A stretch of DNA of 64,000 bases, taken from the NCBI GenBank assembly GCA_020152595.1, contig JAIGNY010004285.1, positions 792,501 through 856,500 of the forward strand, written 5' to 3'. The notes beneath the pieces were generated by a model. The model made no database searches and was not told where the DNA came from. It was given only the letters and a program-made list of their open reading frames with translations. The DNA is from Chiridota heheva (lineage: Eukaryota; Echinodermata; Holothuroidea; Apodida; Chiridotidae). Made by a program: the position numbers and the translations under genes. Below are positions 51,712 through 61,412 of the stretch, piece by piece; positions within the stretch are counted from its first letter, which is position 1, and each line of letters begins with the position of its first letter.

Positions 51712-52285
51712 TTAAAGGAGATATAATGTGAAGTCAAACATCTTAGCTTGATATATAATAAAGAAATAAAAAAGAAAATCAAACTCCGAAAACAGAAGCT
51801 TATTATATTCTCAAGTTATTCATGTCTAAACTTGTAACCTGGGGCGGCCATTTTGTGTTGAAATACTGCCAATGATGACACAATTTGCCTTATATACTAA
51901 CACACAAGAATGTATTTCTTTATAAAAATTCTTAACATTTTTTTCATATGCTTTGACTTGAAGATCTAGAGGGCTTGTATCAATAATATTATGTACAAAT
52001 AGAAATTTATAAACCCATGCAAAAGAAAAATAATGTCTTATTAGCTAAACAATTTCAAATAAGTTATAATGAAATTCTATCTTTTTTTTATCAAGAACTG
52101 TGCTAATGGACATAATTTTAAAGGGCAGTATGAAAATTGCTTCTGCCTTGAATATCCCATATAAGTTAGTTTTAGCAGAATGCATCTTATAATCAGTCGG
52201 AACAAAATGTGTCAGATTGCATCGGAAAATGTGAAATTCTTATCATAACAAAGAAGGAAGAAGCCAAGCTGTATGTCTCTTTTAA
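51712..52285. mobile_element. MITE copy 2 of the TTAA-flanked family
   Basis: Begins TTAAAGGAGATATAATGTGA and ends ATGTCTCTTTTAA; TTAA is present at both ends. It shares with copy 1 (41673-42280) the internal TCAAGTTATTCATGT, GGCCATTTTGT, GATGACA, AATGTATTTCTTTATAAA and CAGATTGCATCGGAA-type stretches in the same order. This shared order across 570 bp is what makes the family real and not chance. Confidence 0.75.
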
Positions 52286-52833
52286 GTCAAATGAAAAGAA
52301 GATCAGAATAAAAGAAAGTTCAATATGCAAAATGTGTGTGAAACTTTTCATCCTTACAAGTATATCTACTTGTTGGATAGGGGTACATTTACTACCAAAT
52401 TCAAATAGATTTTCAGTTAAACTTACCTGGTATGATTTTTTTCCTACTACTTCAATAAACTTCTTTTGAGTTTTCTGGAGACAATTAAGTTGGAACGCTT
52501 TCAGACATTACGTAACCTCTGCTCTGAAGCCTGTTGTTTTCCTCTGTCTCTGCAAAATCATGCTTCCTGGAAACATAGGGATTATAATTAAATGGTAACA
52601 ACAGAGCAACTCAGAAAGTTTGGTTGGCTGGTTGATCAGAATAACACACCAACCGGAATCCTCACACGAGCCAACAAGAGTAGAATTAAAAAAGGAAATA
52701 AGAAACATGGGGATCAAAGATGGTGATAAAAGAAGGTGGGAAAACAGAAGACAGGTAATCAACAATAAAAACACTTAAAAGGGGTCAGCAACCAATATAA
52801 ATACTGTAATTGAGTTCTGTCTACCTGTTTAAT

Positions 52834-53652
52834 CTACCTGCTGTGGTGTAGCGGTTATCATACCTGTCTACAGACCACGAGGCCCCGGGTTCAATCCTGG
52901 GGTGGGTAGACACGCCAGTGCACCACAACTGGTTATCAAAGGCCGTGGACATTGACTTGGTTGTCGATGTTATGTCTGTCCGTACGTCGTACCTGTGTTC
53001 TCGTCCGGGTCGTATTAAGCGTTTCGTGATAGCATTTGTACTATCATAACCGAATACGCAGGCGACGACCCCGTCATTGTAATTGTGTGTTCAACTCTCT
53101 CTCTCTCTCTGTCTACCTATCTACCTACTGTGGTGTAGCGGTTATCATACCTGTCTACAAACCACGAGGCCCCGGGTTCAATCCTGGGGTGGGTAGACAC
53201 GCCAGTGCACCATAACTGGTTATCAAAGGCCGTGGACATTGACTTGGTTGTCGATGTTATGTCTGTCCGTACGTCGTACCTGTGTTCTCGTCCGGGTCGT
53301 ATTAAGCGTTTCGTGATAGCATTTGTACTGTCATAACCGAATACGCAGGCGACGACCCCGTCATTGTAATTGTGTGTTCAACTCTCTCTCTGTCTACCTA
53401 CTGTGGTGTAGCGGTTATCATACCTGTCTACAGACCACGAGGCCCCGGGTTCAATCCTGGGGTAGGTAGACACGCCAGTGCACCACAACTGGTTATCAAA
53501 GGCCGTGGACATTGACTTGGTTGTCGATGTTATGTCTGTCCGTACGTCGTACCTGTGTTCTCGTCCGGGTCGTATTAAGCGTTTCGTGATAGCATTTGTA
53601 CTATCATAAACGAATACGCAGGCGACGACCCCGTCATTGTAATTGTGTGTTC

Positions 53653-53696
<44 letters not shown>
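52834..53696 (+). repeat. Three tandem tRNA-derived SINE units joined by (CT)n
   Basis: Units start near 52842, 53129 and 53402 (spacing 287 and 273). Each begins with a tRNA-like head: TGTGGTGTAGCGGTTATCAT gives a good pol III A box and GGGTTCAATCCTGGGG a good B box. A body of about 190 bp follows (GGTTATCAAAGGCCGTGG to CATTGTAATTGTGTGTTCAA), then a CT-rich tail; the last tail is a pure (CT)n run of about 45 bp. The units are nearly identical. A headless copy sits at 5543-5735. The tRNA-like head is not a tRNA gene: the acceptor stem is not closed and no CCA-compatible end is present. Confidence 0.92.
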
Positions 53697-53697
<1 letters not shown>

Positions 53698-55842
53698 GGG
53701 ACGTTATAAACCTCCCAAAATTATATTCTAAATAAACTGCAAATCAATCAATTCATAAATACGACAAACAACTGAAATAGGGCCACGACTTTGAAGGTAC
53801 AAAAGAAATCACTCAAACAGCGTGTAAAAAAAAGGAGAACTGTGTGAAACACGGCAACCAAGATTGGTGATGGGACAGTGACAACAAAGACTGGTTGAAT
53901 GGATGCAAATGGCACCCCATATGAAATACATATACAGAGGGCAAATGCGCCAGTAAAGGAAAGAGCGATTACAAAAAGTGTAGGCCTAATGTGTGAAAAA
54001 TTAATTGGTCCAATTTTTGTTTTTATTGACAGAATTAGAAACAGAAAATATGATCAATCGGTTTATAAACAAACCTTTAAAGATAATAAGTTCCCCAGAT
54101 TTTCATTAATGTGATAATAATAAAGATGTTTTCAAACTTTATATTATTTCTCAATAATCATTTTTCAATTGTAATCACTTCATGACATGTAATCCACCAT
54201 CCTAACGAGGATGCACCACACAATACAATGTAATCGCAATGCTACTGTATATCACCGAAACAACATTTTTTTCTTCCGATGGCTGCCAAAATATTTTCTT
54301 ACCTGTGTTAACATAAAAATCTTAGTCCTTCATAAGGAGACGTCCTATATAAGGAGACGTCCTTTATAAGGAGAAGTTCTCGAATCAAATGATGATATCA
54401 CTGAGTAAAACTCGCTAATAAAAATTGTTATTTTCTCGAAGTTTTGGCTACGTGGTCTTTTGCACTAAAATTCCTGCGTATAATTGACTTCTAGGTCAGT
54501 TACACGGGTGTACACAAGTTAGAGAAAGAACAACACCCAGCGAGAAAATTCTACGAGCGTTTTTTCATTGCTTTAATTTGCAGGTAGGCATAAGGTGTAA
54601 GTGTATGTGGATATACAGTACGCCAGTCAATATATATGAAAATGACTGAATTTCAGTAGAACAAATTGAAACAGAAAGTTTCTTTGCAGGATTTTATTAA
54701 AGAGTTTATCATGGGAAACATAAAGGTAAAATTCGGCGGCATCGGAAGCCAGAAAAATGCCTAATTTGCATAAAATCAAAATGGACGTCAAAATAATCTT
54801 ATAAGGCCCCAAAGAGGTTGATAATATACAATATACATATAAATACCCTTAAAGTGTGAAATGGCGACCATTTTAATTTTTTTAGGAATTTGCGGGAGTC
54901 CGATTATGTGCGATTTTGGATATATTACAGACAATGGTATTTAGAACAAGATCCAAGAAATAAACTTTGTGTTGCAATTTGTTTTATGTATTTCTTATTT
55001 TTACATTGTTCGAGCGTTGCAATTCCAATGCGTATAACACTGCATGCGCACGATTGCCCTACGAGCGTAAGATATTCCAAATGTTGCAAACACTAGGCCT
55101 AATTTCAGAGACGTAATACATCTTATTTGTTCGCACACATGTATATGGGCCGGCTTTACATGCAATTCCTCAGAGCGTTTCACGATTTTGAACAAACTGA
55201 GAAAAAAATGTTGAATTTTGACCACTTTCCATTCTTGCTTCTCTCTGTTTCACAACTGCAACTGGAAACAGACTGAAGTTGGTCTTTGACTCTGTGTGAT
55301 TTTTCAGTGAGAGGGGGTTGATTTAAATATCAAAAATAAAAGTTCCCCCCAAAACCTAGCAACTTTTTGTGTGGAAGATATGTAAAATCCCATTGACTTT
55401 TGCAGCCATTAGCACGTGTAGCGCATCTTTTTCAATAGACATGGGCACATACCCGAAGTCGTACAAGCCTACCACCACCCTAACTCCAGATTCCTGAGTA
55501 AAACTAAAATAGATATTACTAGGCCTAGCGTAGCCGATTTTTGTACAGTATGTCTAACACTAACGGTACCAGGCCTAACACGTTAGGTCTACGTCTTCTA
55601 GTGTAATTGTTCAGAATGGTAGGCTGGAAGACGACAGACATGCCACATAAATCCTGAATAATAAGCAAGAATAAAAACTTTACCCTTAAATATGTCCTCT
55701 GGCAGTCTGGAGTCTGTAAACTTCAATCCTCTAGCTCTGCTACAACAAAATTATGCATAGTGGAACTTCAGATTGTCCAGTTTCTGTGTTCCTTGGGCGG
55801 TACAGTTGATTATGTTGTTAGGCAAGTCCGCAATACATTATG
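53697..55842. other. Intron 1 segment, nothing recognised
   Basis: A short triplet of AAGGAGACGTCCTATAT-type units lies at about 54336-54385. No convincing coding sequence. Confidence 0.5.
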
Positions 55843-55980
55843 TGAGTTCTAAATGACCACAGTCAATGGTCAACGATGTCTCACAGTTCACACGCAAAAC
55901 AACCCTAATATTCACTATAGTATGGTCAATTTACTTGCGACTCACAAGTATGGTCAGCAATTTGACCATAGTACATTTAG
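55843..55980. mobile_element. MITE with TGGTCAAATTTGACCAT-type ends, copy 3
   Basis: The left end GAGTTCTAAATGACCACAGT and the right end GACCATAGTACATTTAGAGT face each other as inverted repeats about 140 bp apart and share the TATGGTCAA motif with the copies at 44.6 and 45.4 kb. An open frame starting at 55853 begins inside it and is partly an artefact. Confidence 0.55.
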
Positions 55981-56120
55981 AGTGTACATGTCCTTTATCC
56001 CCCAACCGGGCGTTTTTGCTACTTTCGGCGGTTCAGTAAATTGGGATTACAGAATGACGGTGTTTGGGGTTGGTGTAGCATCTACTAATGTTATTGATGC
56101 TGTAAATGTTACACACATAA

Positions 56121-56249
56121 GATGGTTGTGCATTTAATAGAGCGGAACGGCAGCTTATATTCAGGTTTTTACGTGAACAGCCAAATGTTACTTTATCCAC
56201 TCTGAGATTGAAATATAAACAACGTGGGGAATTTTTTTTAAACAAATGA
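56121..56249 (+). pseudogene. C-terminal fragment of an element gene
   Basis: An open stretch ending at TGA 56247-56249 reads AERQLIFRFLREQPNVTLST then LRLKYKQRGEFFLNK. The composition and amphipathic pattern look coding. The upstream part is missing, replaced by unrelated sequence and the MITE at 55843-55980. Function unknown. Confidence 0.35.
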
Positions 56250-56471
56250 ATATTTTATTACTTTATCGTAGGTGGTATGAAAGATGATGATATAGCTTTT
56301 GATGTCGTCATGTATTTAGAGGGTAGTTTCTGCTTTACCACAAATACAGAATCTGGAAAACAGGGTTATGATTAGTTTTAAATTTATAGGAAATGAGACA
56401 CAAGATGGAGTAAGGGTGTTTTATGAAATAAATCGCCATGTATTTTAAACATAAACTTACTATATATAGCA

Positions 56472-56947
56472 ATGTCTTTACCAAGTGCACAATCAATTTA
56501 TCCGGAGTTGTCAAAAAATATTAATGCATTTAGACTACAAAAAATAGATGATGTGAGAAAAGAGATACAACATGATAGAAGTAATCGAGAAAAAAACATT
56601 AAAAATGTTTAATAAAGTGATAAATGTTCTATCATATACACAATCCGTAGCAGAAGTAGTAGGTGTGACTGCTGGAAGTACATGTAGTATTGCTCTAGGA
56701 GGAGGTATAATAGTATCTATCGGGTTTGCTTTTGAGGGAGTAGCAATTGGATGTGGAGCTGCTACTTTGGTCAAGTATTTCAACTCAAAATGAAAAAGCA
56801 AAAGCAAAAAAACATGATTCAATAAGAGTGTTGGCTGATTCAAACCTAAATAGTATCAGTGATATTATATCCCAAGCTTTAGATGATGGAAGTGTTGAAC
56901 AAGAAGAATTTCAGCTTATTAATAAGGACAGAAGAAGTTTTTGGTAA
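56472..56947 (+). pseudogene. Small membrane and helical protein of the element, frameshifted
   Basis: Three overlapping frames carry one protein. 56472-56612 starts MSLPSAQSIYPELSKNINAF. 56572-56793 carries a Gly-rich hydrophobic stretch (VVGVTAGSTCSIALGGGIIV, then a second helix). 56747-56947 carries KAKKHDSIRVLADSNLNSIS and the acidic DDGSVEQEEFQLI. The usual layout in related elements is an N-terminal coiled region, a hydrophobic hairpin and a KHxxIRxLAxxKLxSI-type helical end, which is what is seen spread over the frames. A virion or membrane role is inferred only. Confidence 0.55.
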
Positions 56948-57222
56948 TGAAAGAAGAAATACGGGGTAGAAAAAATAACTAGAGGGTGAAAAACAAAACT
57001 GCTTAAAAAACTGTTGAATTCAAAGTAAGCTTTACCTACGAGGAGACGACCGACCCCCTCCTTACAACCCTTTGGAAATATAAGTTTTCCACTGTATAAT
57101 GATTCTTGAAGTAATATGAATATTGACAAATGTATTTAACATTAGAGCTATAGCTTACATCGTGTTTAATATTAGACAAATAATTTATGCAATTAAACGT
57201 TTGTCATTCTCTTATATATTGA

Positions 57223-57702
57223 ATGAAATTATGCAATTACTGCATGAAGAATCAGAATTATCACAAAGCGAAGAGTTGCAATGTAGCAAGTGAGAGGTTA
57301 GTTGCAGTAGCAGCTGGTGGATGTGCTTAGAAATATCTTGAAAAAGACTTCTTCATTAAAGAAATAGAGAAAACGGATGAGAATGAAATTCAAAAGTGAT
57401 ATACAATGTATGAAGCAAGACTTGGCCATGATATGGTAAAATCCTTAAGGTCTTCCATAGTGTGTGTATTGATATGAGCGCTCAAGCATGGACTTACTGA
57501 TCTAAAATGGGAGATTGATAATGAGGATGACTTACAGAGGAACTTGGAACAAGACCCATTCCTTTCAACTGCACTTTCAAGTGTACTCTGTGAAATTTAT
57601 TATAAGTATGGTAATTATTTGGCTCCAGTCAGCGTTGCACTCATTACAGCCAAGCATTTTAAAGAAATAAAAACTAACGTCTTATATAATAATGAATCTT
57701 AA
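57223..57702 (+). pseudogene. Conserved helical protein of the element, three in-frame stops
   Basis: One frame runs through 480 bases with three internal stops (TAG after about 35 codons, then two TGA) but no frameshift. Recognisable pieces are CNVASERLVAVAAGG, YLEKDFFIKEIEK, YEARLGHDMVKSLRSS, DPFLSTALSSVLCEIYYKYG and NYLAPVSVALITAKH. These match, as I remember them, a protein found beside rve integrases in cnidarian, mollusc and annelid elements. Its 3' end overlaps the next gene's ATG (57692) by 11 bases, a compact, virus-like arrangement. Function unknown. Confidence 0.55.
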
Positions 57703-57994
57703 CAGTGAAGATGATGAAAAGGTGACAAAAGTAAAATCGAAGAATCTAAATAGAGTTGAAGCTGGTAAAAGATTAGCAGAGTATAATAAACGACAGAAAG
57801 AAAAGTTAAAACACCAAGATACACCATCGCAAGCTCCTCAACCAAATAAAGCAGCTGTATCGTCTAATATTCCAAGCAATTAATATCCAGTTGTGGGAAC
57901 TACCGTAGTGGCAGTAGGATTAATTGTTTTTTACCTTTATCAAACAAAAAAAAGCCGGAGAATAAGCAGTTCCTCCCCACGTGCAAAGCACTGA
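57692..57994 (+). pseudogene. Lys-rich single-membrane-span protein of the element
   Basis: Starts at ATG 57692 with an acidic then basic N-terminus (MNLNSEDDEKVTKVKSKNLN, AGKRLAEYNKRQKEK) and a Pro/Gln-rich linker. A TAA at 57881-57883 interrupts. The same frame then continues as a membrane span (GTTVVAVGLIVFYLYQTKKS) to TGA at 57992. The layout of charged head, linker and one span close to the C-terminus suggests a tail-anchored or minor virion protein. The stop makes it a pseudogene unless the stop is a sequencing error. Confidence 0.5.
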
Positions 57995-58081
57995 AATAGT
58001 ATCTAGAGAGCCAAGCGTTGATGTTTTTGATATGGAATAAACACAATTGAAGAAATATATCATCTGTTATATACACAAACG

Positions 58082-58326
58082 ATGAGTGCAATTGATACAA
58101 ATAATATTGTCAACACAGCATATCATGGTGCCGTAGAAGGGGCATAAGTGTGCTGTATAACATGTTTGCAAGAAAATCATTTACGATCAAAGCGGCCAAT
58201 CTTGGAAAACTAGAACTGGAAGACAGTGTAAAGTTGTCAATGACTGTAGGGTCTGCACTGATAATGCAGGCATGGCTGGTTCAGCAAGGTATACTACCTA
58301 GACATAAAACCAATCCACCATCTTAG
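58082..58326 (+). pseudogene. Small element protein (MSAIDTNNIV start), frameshifted
   Basis: The first frame 58082-58147 encodes MSAIDTNNIVNTAYHGAVEG and stops; a second frame 58162-58326 carries FARKSFTIKAANLGKLELED, then SALIMQAWLVQQGILP and a TAG. The two halves are of a kind found next to each other in related elements, so a small insertion or deletion near 58150 broke the gene. A hydrophobic helix lies between the charged middle and the C-terminus. Too short to be noticed by length alone. Confidence 0.45.
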
Positions 58327-58339
58327 ATATATGTGTGAT

Positions 58340-58589
58340 ATGATATATACCACAATAGCAACTGCAATAGCAATGATGGTGGGTGGTGCTATAGTAAATG
58401 CTGTAGCATTCAGTGGATCGAGCTTTTATTTTCCTCTTTAAAATTGAAAGAAGCCGATGAAGAAAGGAAAAAACATGATTTAGCCCTTCAGCAATTGAGT
58501 CAAGCAAGAAAGACTGGACTAAGAAGCGTACAAAATATCTGGACTATATGAATAAACAACTGCAAAAAGAAGCACATTCTAGGAAATAG
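58340..58589 (+). pseudogene. Small element protein with N-terminal hydrophobic helix, frameshifted
   Basis: ATG 58340 gives MIYTTIATAIAMMVGGAIVN then AVAFSGSS and stops at 58441. Other frames continue with EADEERKKHDLALQQLSQAR and, after a further shift, KKRTKYLDYMNKQLQKEAHS ending at TAG 58587-58589. One helix followed by a highly charged coiled region is the layout seen in related elements. Two frameshifts make it non-functional. Confidence 0.45.
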
Positions 58590-58599
58590 TGATAGGGCA

Positions 58600-58782
58600 A
58601 TGCAGGAATACTACATATTGACAGGGACATGGTTGAATATACCACCCGAGTTACCAACAAGTAACAAACCGAAACTTAGTGAATATTACACTCCTAGCAA
58701 AGAACAGAAAATAAGAAAGATTTTATTTATACTATTAGGGCTTGGTGTAGTAGGCGTTATTACTTATGAATATGTAAATTAG
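58600..58782 (+). CDS. Intact 60-residue membrane-anchored element protein
   Basis: MQEYYILTGTWLNIPPELPT leads through a Pro/Ser/Lys linker (KLSEYYTPSKEQKIRK) to a C-terminal membrane span (ILFILLGLGVVGVITYEYV) and a TAG. It is the only small gene of the relic that keeps a complete frame. It lies 10 bases after the preceding gene and about 75 before the integrase fragment. A short N-terminal domain, linker and C-terminal anchor suggest a tail-anchored membrane or virion protein; function unknown. Confidence 0.45.
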   Translation: MQEYYILTGTWLNIPPELPTSNKPKLSEYYTPSKEQKIRKILFILLGLGVVGVITYEYVN

Positions 58783-58857
58783 TTATACATGTGATTTACA
58801 ATATACACCATAGACACAAGGACAAGAAACAAATAAATAAGGGTCGATTAAAGGCCA

Positions 58858-59537
58858 AAGGGATATTGGAAGGGGAAGGGTGCTGTGGAGTTATCAAAAG
58901 AAACTAAAGTTTCTGAAAAGACAACAAGGGAATGGTTAAGTAAGCAAGCATTGTGGCAAAAATATCTTCCACCACGTCAATATATTCCTCGGCCAACAAG
59001 TGTGAATAGCAATAGTGCAAAGCCTAATGATATACATGAAGTTGATCTACTCTTTTTACCTCATGATACTGTTGTAAAGCCACAAATTGGGAGGAAACAT
59101 AAATACAATAACAACGGTCGACGGAGTGAGTTGGAAGGTAGCAGCCGTTGTTGCATCTTTGTATAATGAGGTAACTCGTCGCATTGGAATAAAACCTAAA
59201 TATGCTATCAAACTTAAATCAGTTCTACAACAACCTCGTGCACCAACAAATAGACCTAATGGCAGCATGGAGCAGATAATCCCAGGTTATTCAAAAGTAA
59301 GATATCTTTACGCCCCGGGTGAGGCAGAACAAAATACCAGACGAGCCACTGATCCTGTATGGTTTATCAAGACATACTCCATTAAGAATTATGTTGTTAC
59401 AAGGAATCAACCTGTGTCCAGTATTATATTACTCGGAGAGTGGACCCCAAAGATCTTTTGTGAGAAAGGAACTTATGGTTATCCCTCTTTATACCGAGTT
59501 ACCCTCGATAAAGTTAAGTAAGGGATATAAGTATTAA
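58858..59537 (+). pseudogene. Retroviral-type (rve) integrase of the element, internally deleted
   Basis: The N-terminal piece (58858-59166) has KGYWKGKGAVELSKE, then VSEKTTREWLSKQALWQKYL and IPRPTSV, and reaches EVDLLFLPHDTV, where the first catalytic Asp of the DDE core is expected. The next frame (59087-59521) picks up TTVDGVSWKVA and soon jumps to the C-terminal region: KVRYLYAPGEAEQ, RRATDPVWFIKTYSI. The last bit, GPQRSFVRKELMVIP, is in a third frame (59319-59537). The middle of the core, including the other two catalytic residues, is missing, so roughly 150 residues or more are deleted. It cannot catalyse integration. Confidence 0.65.
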
Positions 59538-59572
59538 ATAATTTAATAAAACAGAGTTTAAAAAAAAAAAAA

Positions 59573-60647
59573 ATTAAACATGAAAAAATATGTTATAAAT
59601 TTTCAAGATGTCTTTTAAATTTTCAAGGTGTGCCAGGATCACCACTATAAGGTGGGCCAGAAACCCCACCCCATTTAGGGCGAAAAATGGAAATGGGTGC
59701 GCCAGAACCAAAAAAAGCGTTATAATAAGTGTTTCAAAACCCAACCTTTATACACTACTCTCTGAACAATAAGGATAGCTGGTATATAAACTGTATAAAA
59801 GGAGGTAGGTATATCTGCACGGTTGTATGGACATGTACACGATATGCATATTGAATTGTTAATCACCTGGGAAGCCAGAAGGGCAAACTTCAATATGTGT
59901 TAGTGTTTATGCAGAAATGACGGAAATTAAATTGCCAATATAATGTAAGATCATATGTAGATGTGACGACACGACACTTAATAGGTTTGTCCAAGAGGGT
60001 CATTAAGTCGGCCCTAGTCTTTTAGTAGCAGGACATTAGGTATTAAGATTTACAGTCCAAACCTTAGGAATTTTGATCTGATAGTTATCTGTTGTTGTTA
60101 TGTTTCAAATCGTAACTGGCCCCAAAGTGAAGTGTTGGGCCCCGTAATGAAATACGTGCATTCTGTTTCATGTAAATATTTTTGTAAGTATTATTAGAAG
60201 CATATTTAGTAAGTATGTGACCTAAGACATCCCCACAGTGGTAAATTCAGTGGGGGAACTTCACTGAATAAACTGGCACTTTAAGGGGATGAGGAAGTGC
60301 CCAAATATGTGCCACCTCAAAAGCGCACGTCTTTAATAGCTAGGGAAAACGGTGGTTGAATCGTACCTGGCTCCTCAGGAAAGTGTTGGGTCCCCAACAA
60401 AATAGTTCAAAAATTGCACAATATCACGTCAGTTTCACGTAACTCTTACGCATGCAAAATATTACGTGGTCCGAACATAACCATAAAATGATTTTTAAAA
60501 TTTATATTGATTCCCGACAACACTTTAGAGAAATGTCCAATGAATGCAAGAGATAAATTGGAATAGCCTAACGATTACACGGCCCTAAAACGGCTAAAAT
60601 GATACTCCCTTTCGGTCCAGTGATCCTTCAAAATAAGGAAAACTTAC
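59573..60647. other. Start of SLC5 intron 1, nothing recognised
   Basis: GTGTTGGGCCCCG and GTGTTGGGTCCCC with similar surroundings recur near 60.13 and 60.38 kb, perhaps a diverged direct repeat. No exon seen between the element and exon 1. Confidence 0.5.
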
Positions 60648-60775
60648 TTCTTTGTCGTATTTTGACCCCCTTTCAAGCAACCGTGATATAGTCCGAGTAA
60701 CACATTGAGCAAAAGCATTATGCTGAACACCACATAATCTGGCCACCTCAACGGAATGATGCCTCCGTCAGCCAT
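60648..60775 (-). CDS. SLC5A8-like: SLC5 transporter exon 1 (start codon, first helix)
   Basis: The start ATG at 60775 sits in a good context (AGCCATGG). The exon encodes a short extracellular end and the first membrane helix (PDYVVFSIMLLLNVLLGLYH), then CLKGGQNTTKK. It ends at donor GTAAGT in phase 2 and joins exon 2 to read KFLLADRK, as expected for the family. The start is chosen because no in-frame upstream Met gives a better fit. Confidence 0.93.
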
Positions 60776-61412
60776 GGCTTCTCCGCGCAACCGCCTGAAT
60801 AAGTGCCGTCTCTTGTAATTTCGAACGTTCTATTCAAATGTTAGGCTCCACAAAAATGAATAATAAAGTAGCCGTGCGTGGATATCGTCTCACAGTGGAA
60901 CTTAAAAATACGTGCAGTCGAATTTAGTATAAACAAATGAATTGAGCTAATACAGGGCAATTTCCACCAAAGACGATACAATGTACGATAGTTTAACAAC
61001 TTAATGTGGTTTGTTGACAACGTGAAAGATTAGACCGGCGTGATCTAACATGAACTATTTGTTCATCGTTTTATCATCATTAGCACCACGACCTGATGAC
61101 TATCACAATGCTTTATGTATAAATTTAATTGACATATCTGTTCTTCTGTTCATCAATTGAATGTTAAACGTTGTGTTTTATTTTTAGAGCTGCCAGGTTC
61201 CGCCCCTTTGGCCCTATTGGCCTCTTATATGACCTACCGGATCTCATGCTGTTACGCATACACTATAAGGGTGTTTTAGCTGACTTCATTAGGTCACATG
61301 GCTTTGTTTACCTCGCCATTTTGTAGGACCGGAAGACTGTGGTCTGCTGTACACTAAATTAGATATACATACGTTTGCATGTAGTTATATAAGTTTATTT
61401 GTGTAAGACAAT
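60776..61412. promoter_or_regulatory. Shared intergenic region between SLC5 (minus) and THAP gene (plus)
   Basis: 637 bp separate the two start codons, which face away from each other. No TATA box is clear at the THAP side. Instead there is a GC-box-like TTCCGCCCCTTTGG at 61198-61211, a YY1-like GCCATTTT at 61315-61322 and an ETS-like ACCGGAAG at 61328-61335, the usual set for a TATA-less promoter close to the start site. On the SLC5 side the sequence is AT-rich. A bidirectional promoter is inferred from spacing and orientation only. Confidence 0.55.

Larger units (their letters stand above)
56121..59572 (+). mobile_element. Decayed integrase-bearing multi-gene element, virus-like (Polinton/Maverick-type)
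   Basis: About 3.4 kb of the plus strand is packed with small genes in one direction, several overlapping or nearly touching. In order they are a short end fragment, a small membrane plus helical protein, a conserved helical protein, a Lys-rich membrane protein, three more very small proteins, and an rve-type integrase. Nearly all have frameshifts or stops, so it is a relic. Known: animal Polinton/Maverick-type elements combine a retroviral-type integrase with genes for virion-like proteins, and in many invertebrate genomes this set of small proteins is annotated only as uncharacterised. The type assignment is by resemblance, from memory. No capsid, polymerase, protease or ATPase gene and no terminal inverted repeats are seen, so this is a fragment. 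A 13-A run follows AATAAA at the right end. Confidence 0.55.

Noticed and set aside
52842..52915. Functional tRNA gene
   Set aside because: The A and B boxes are good, but the acceptor stem does not close and the sequence continues into a conserved body repeated three times, so it is a SINE head.
55853..56137. 94-codon open frame as an element gene
   Set aside because: Its first third is a MITE (55843-55980); the remainder shows no clear domain, so only the downstream fragment 56121-56249 is kept, at low confidence.
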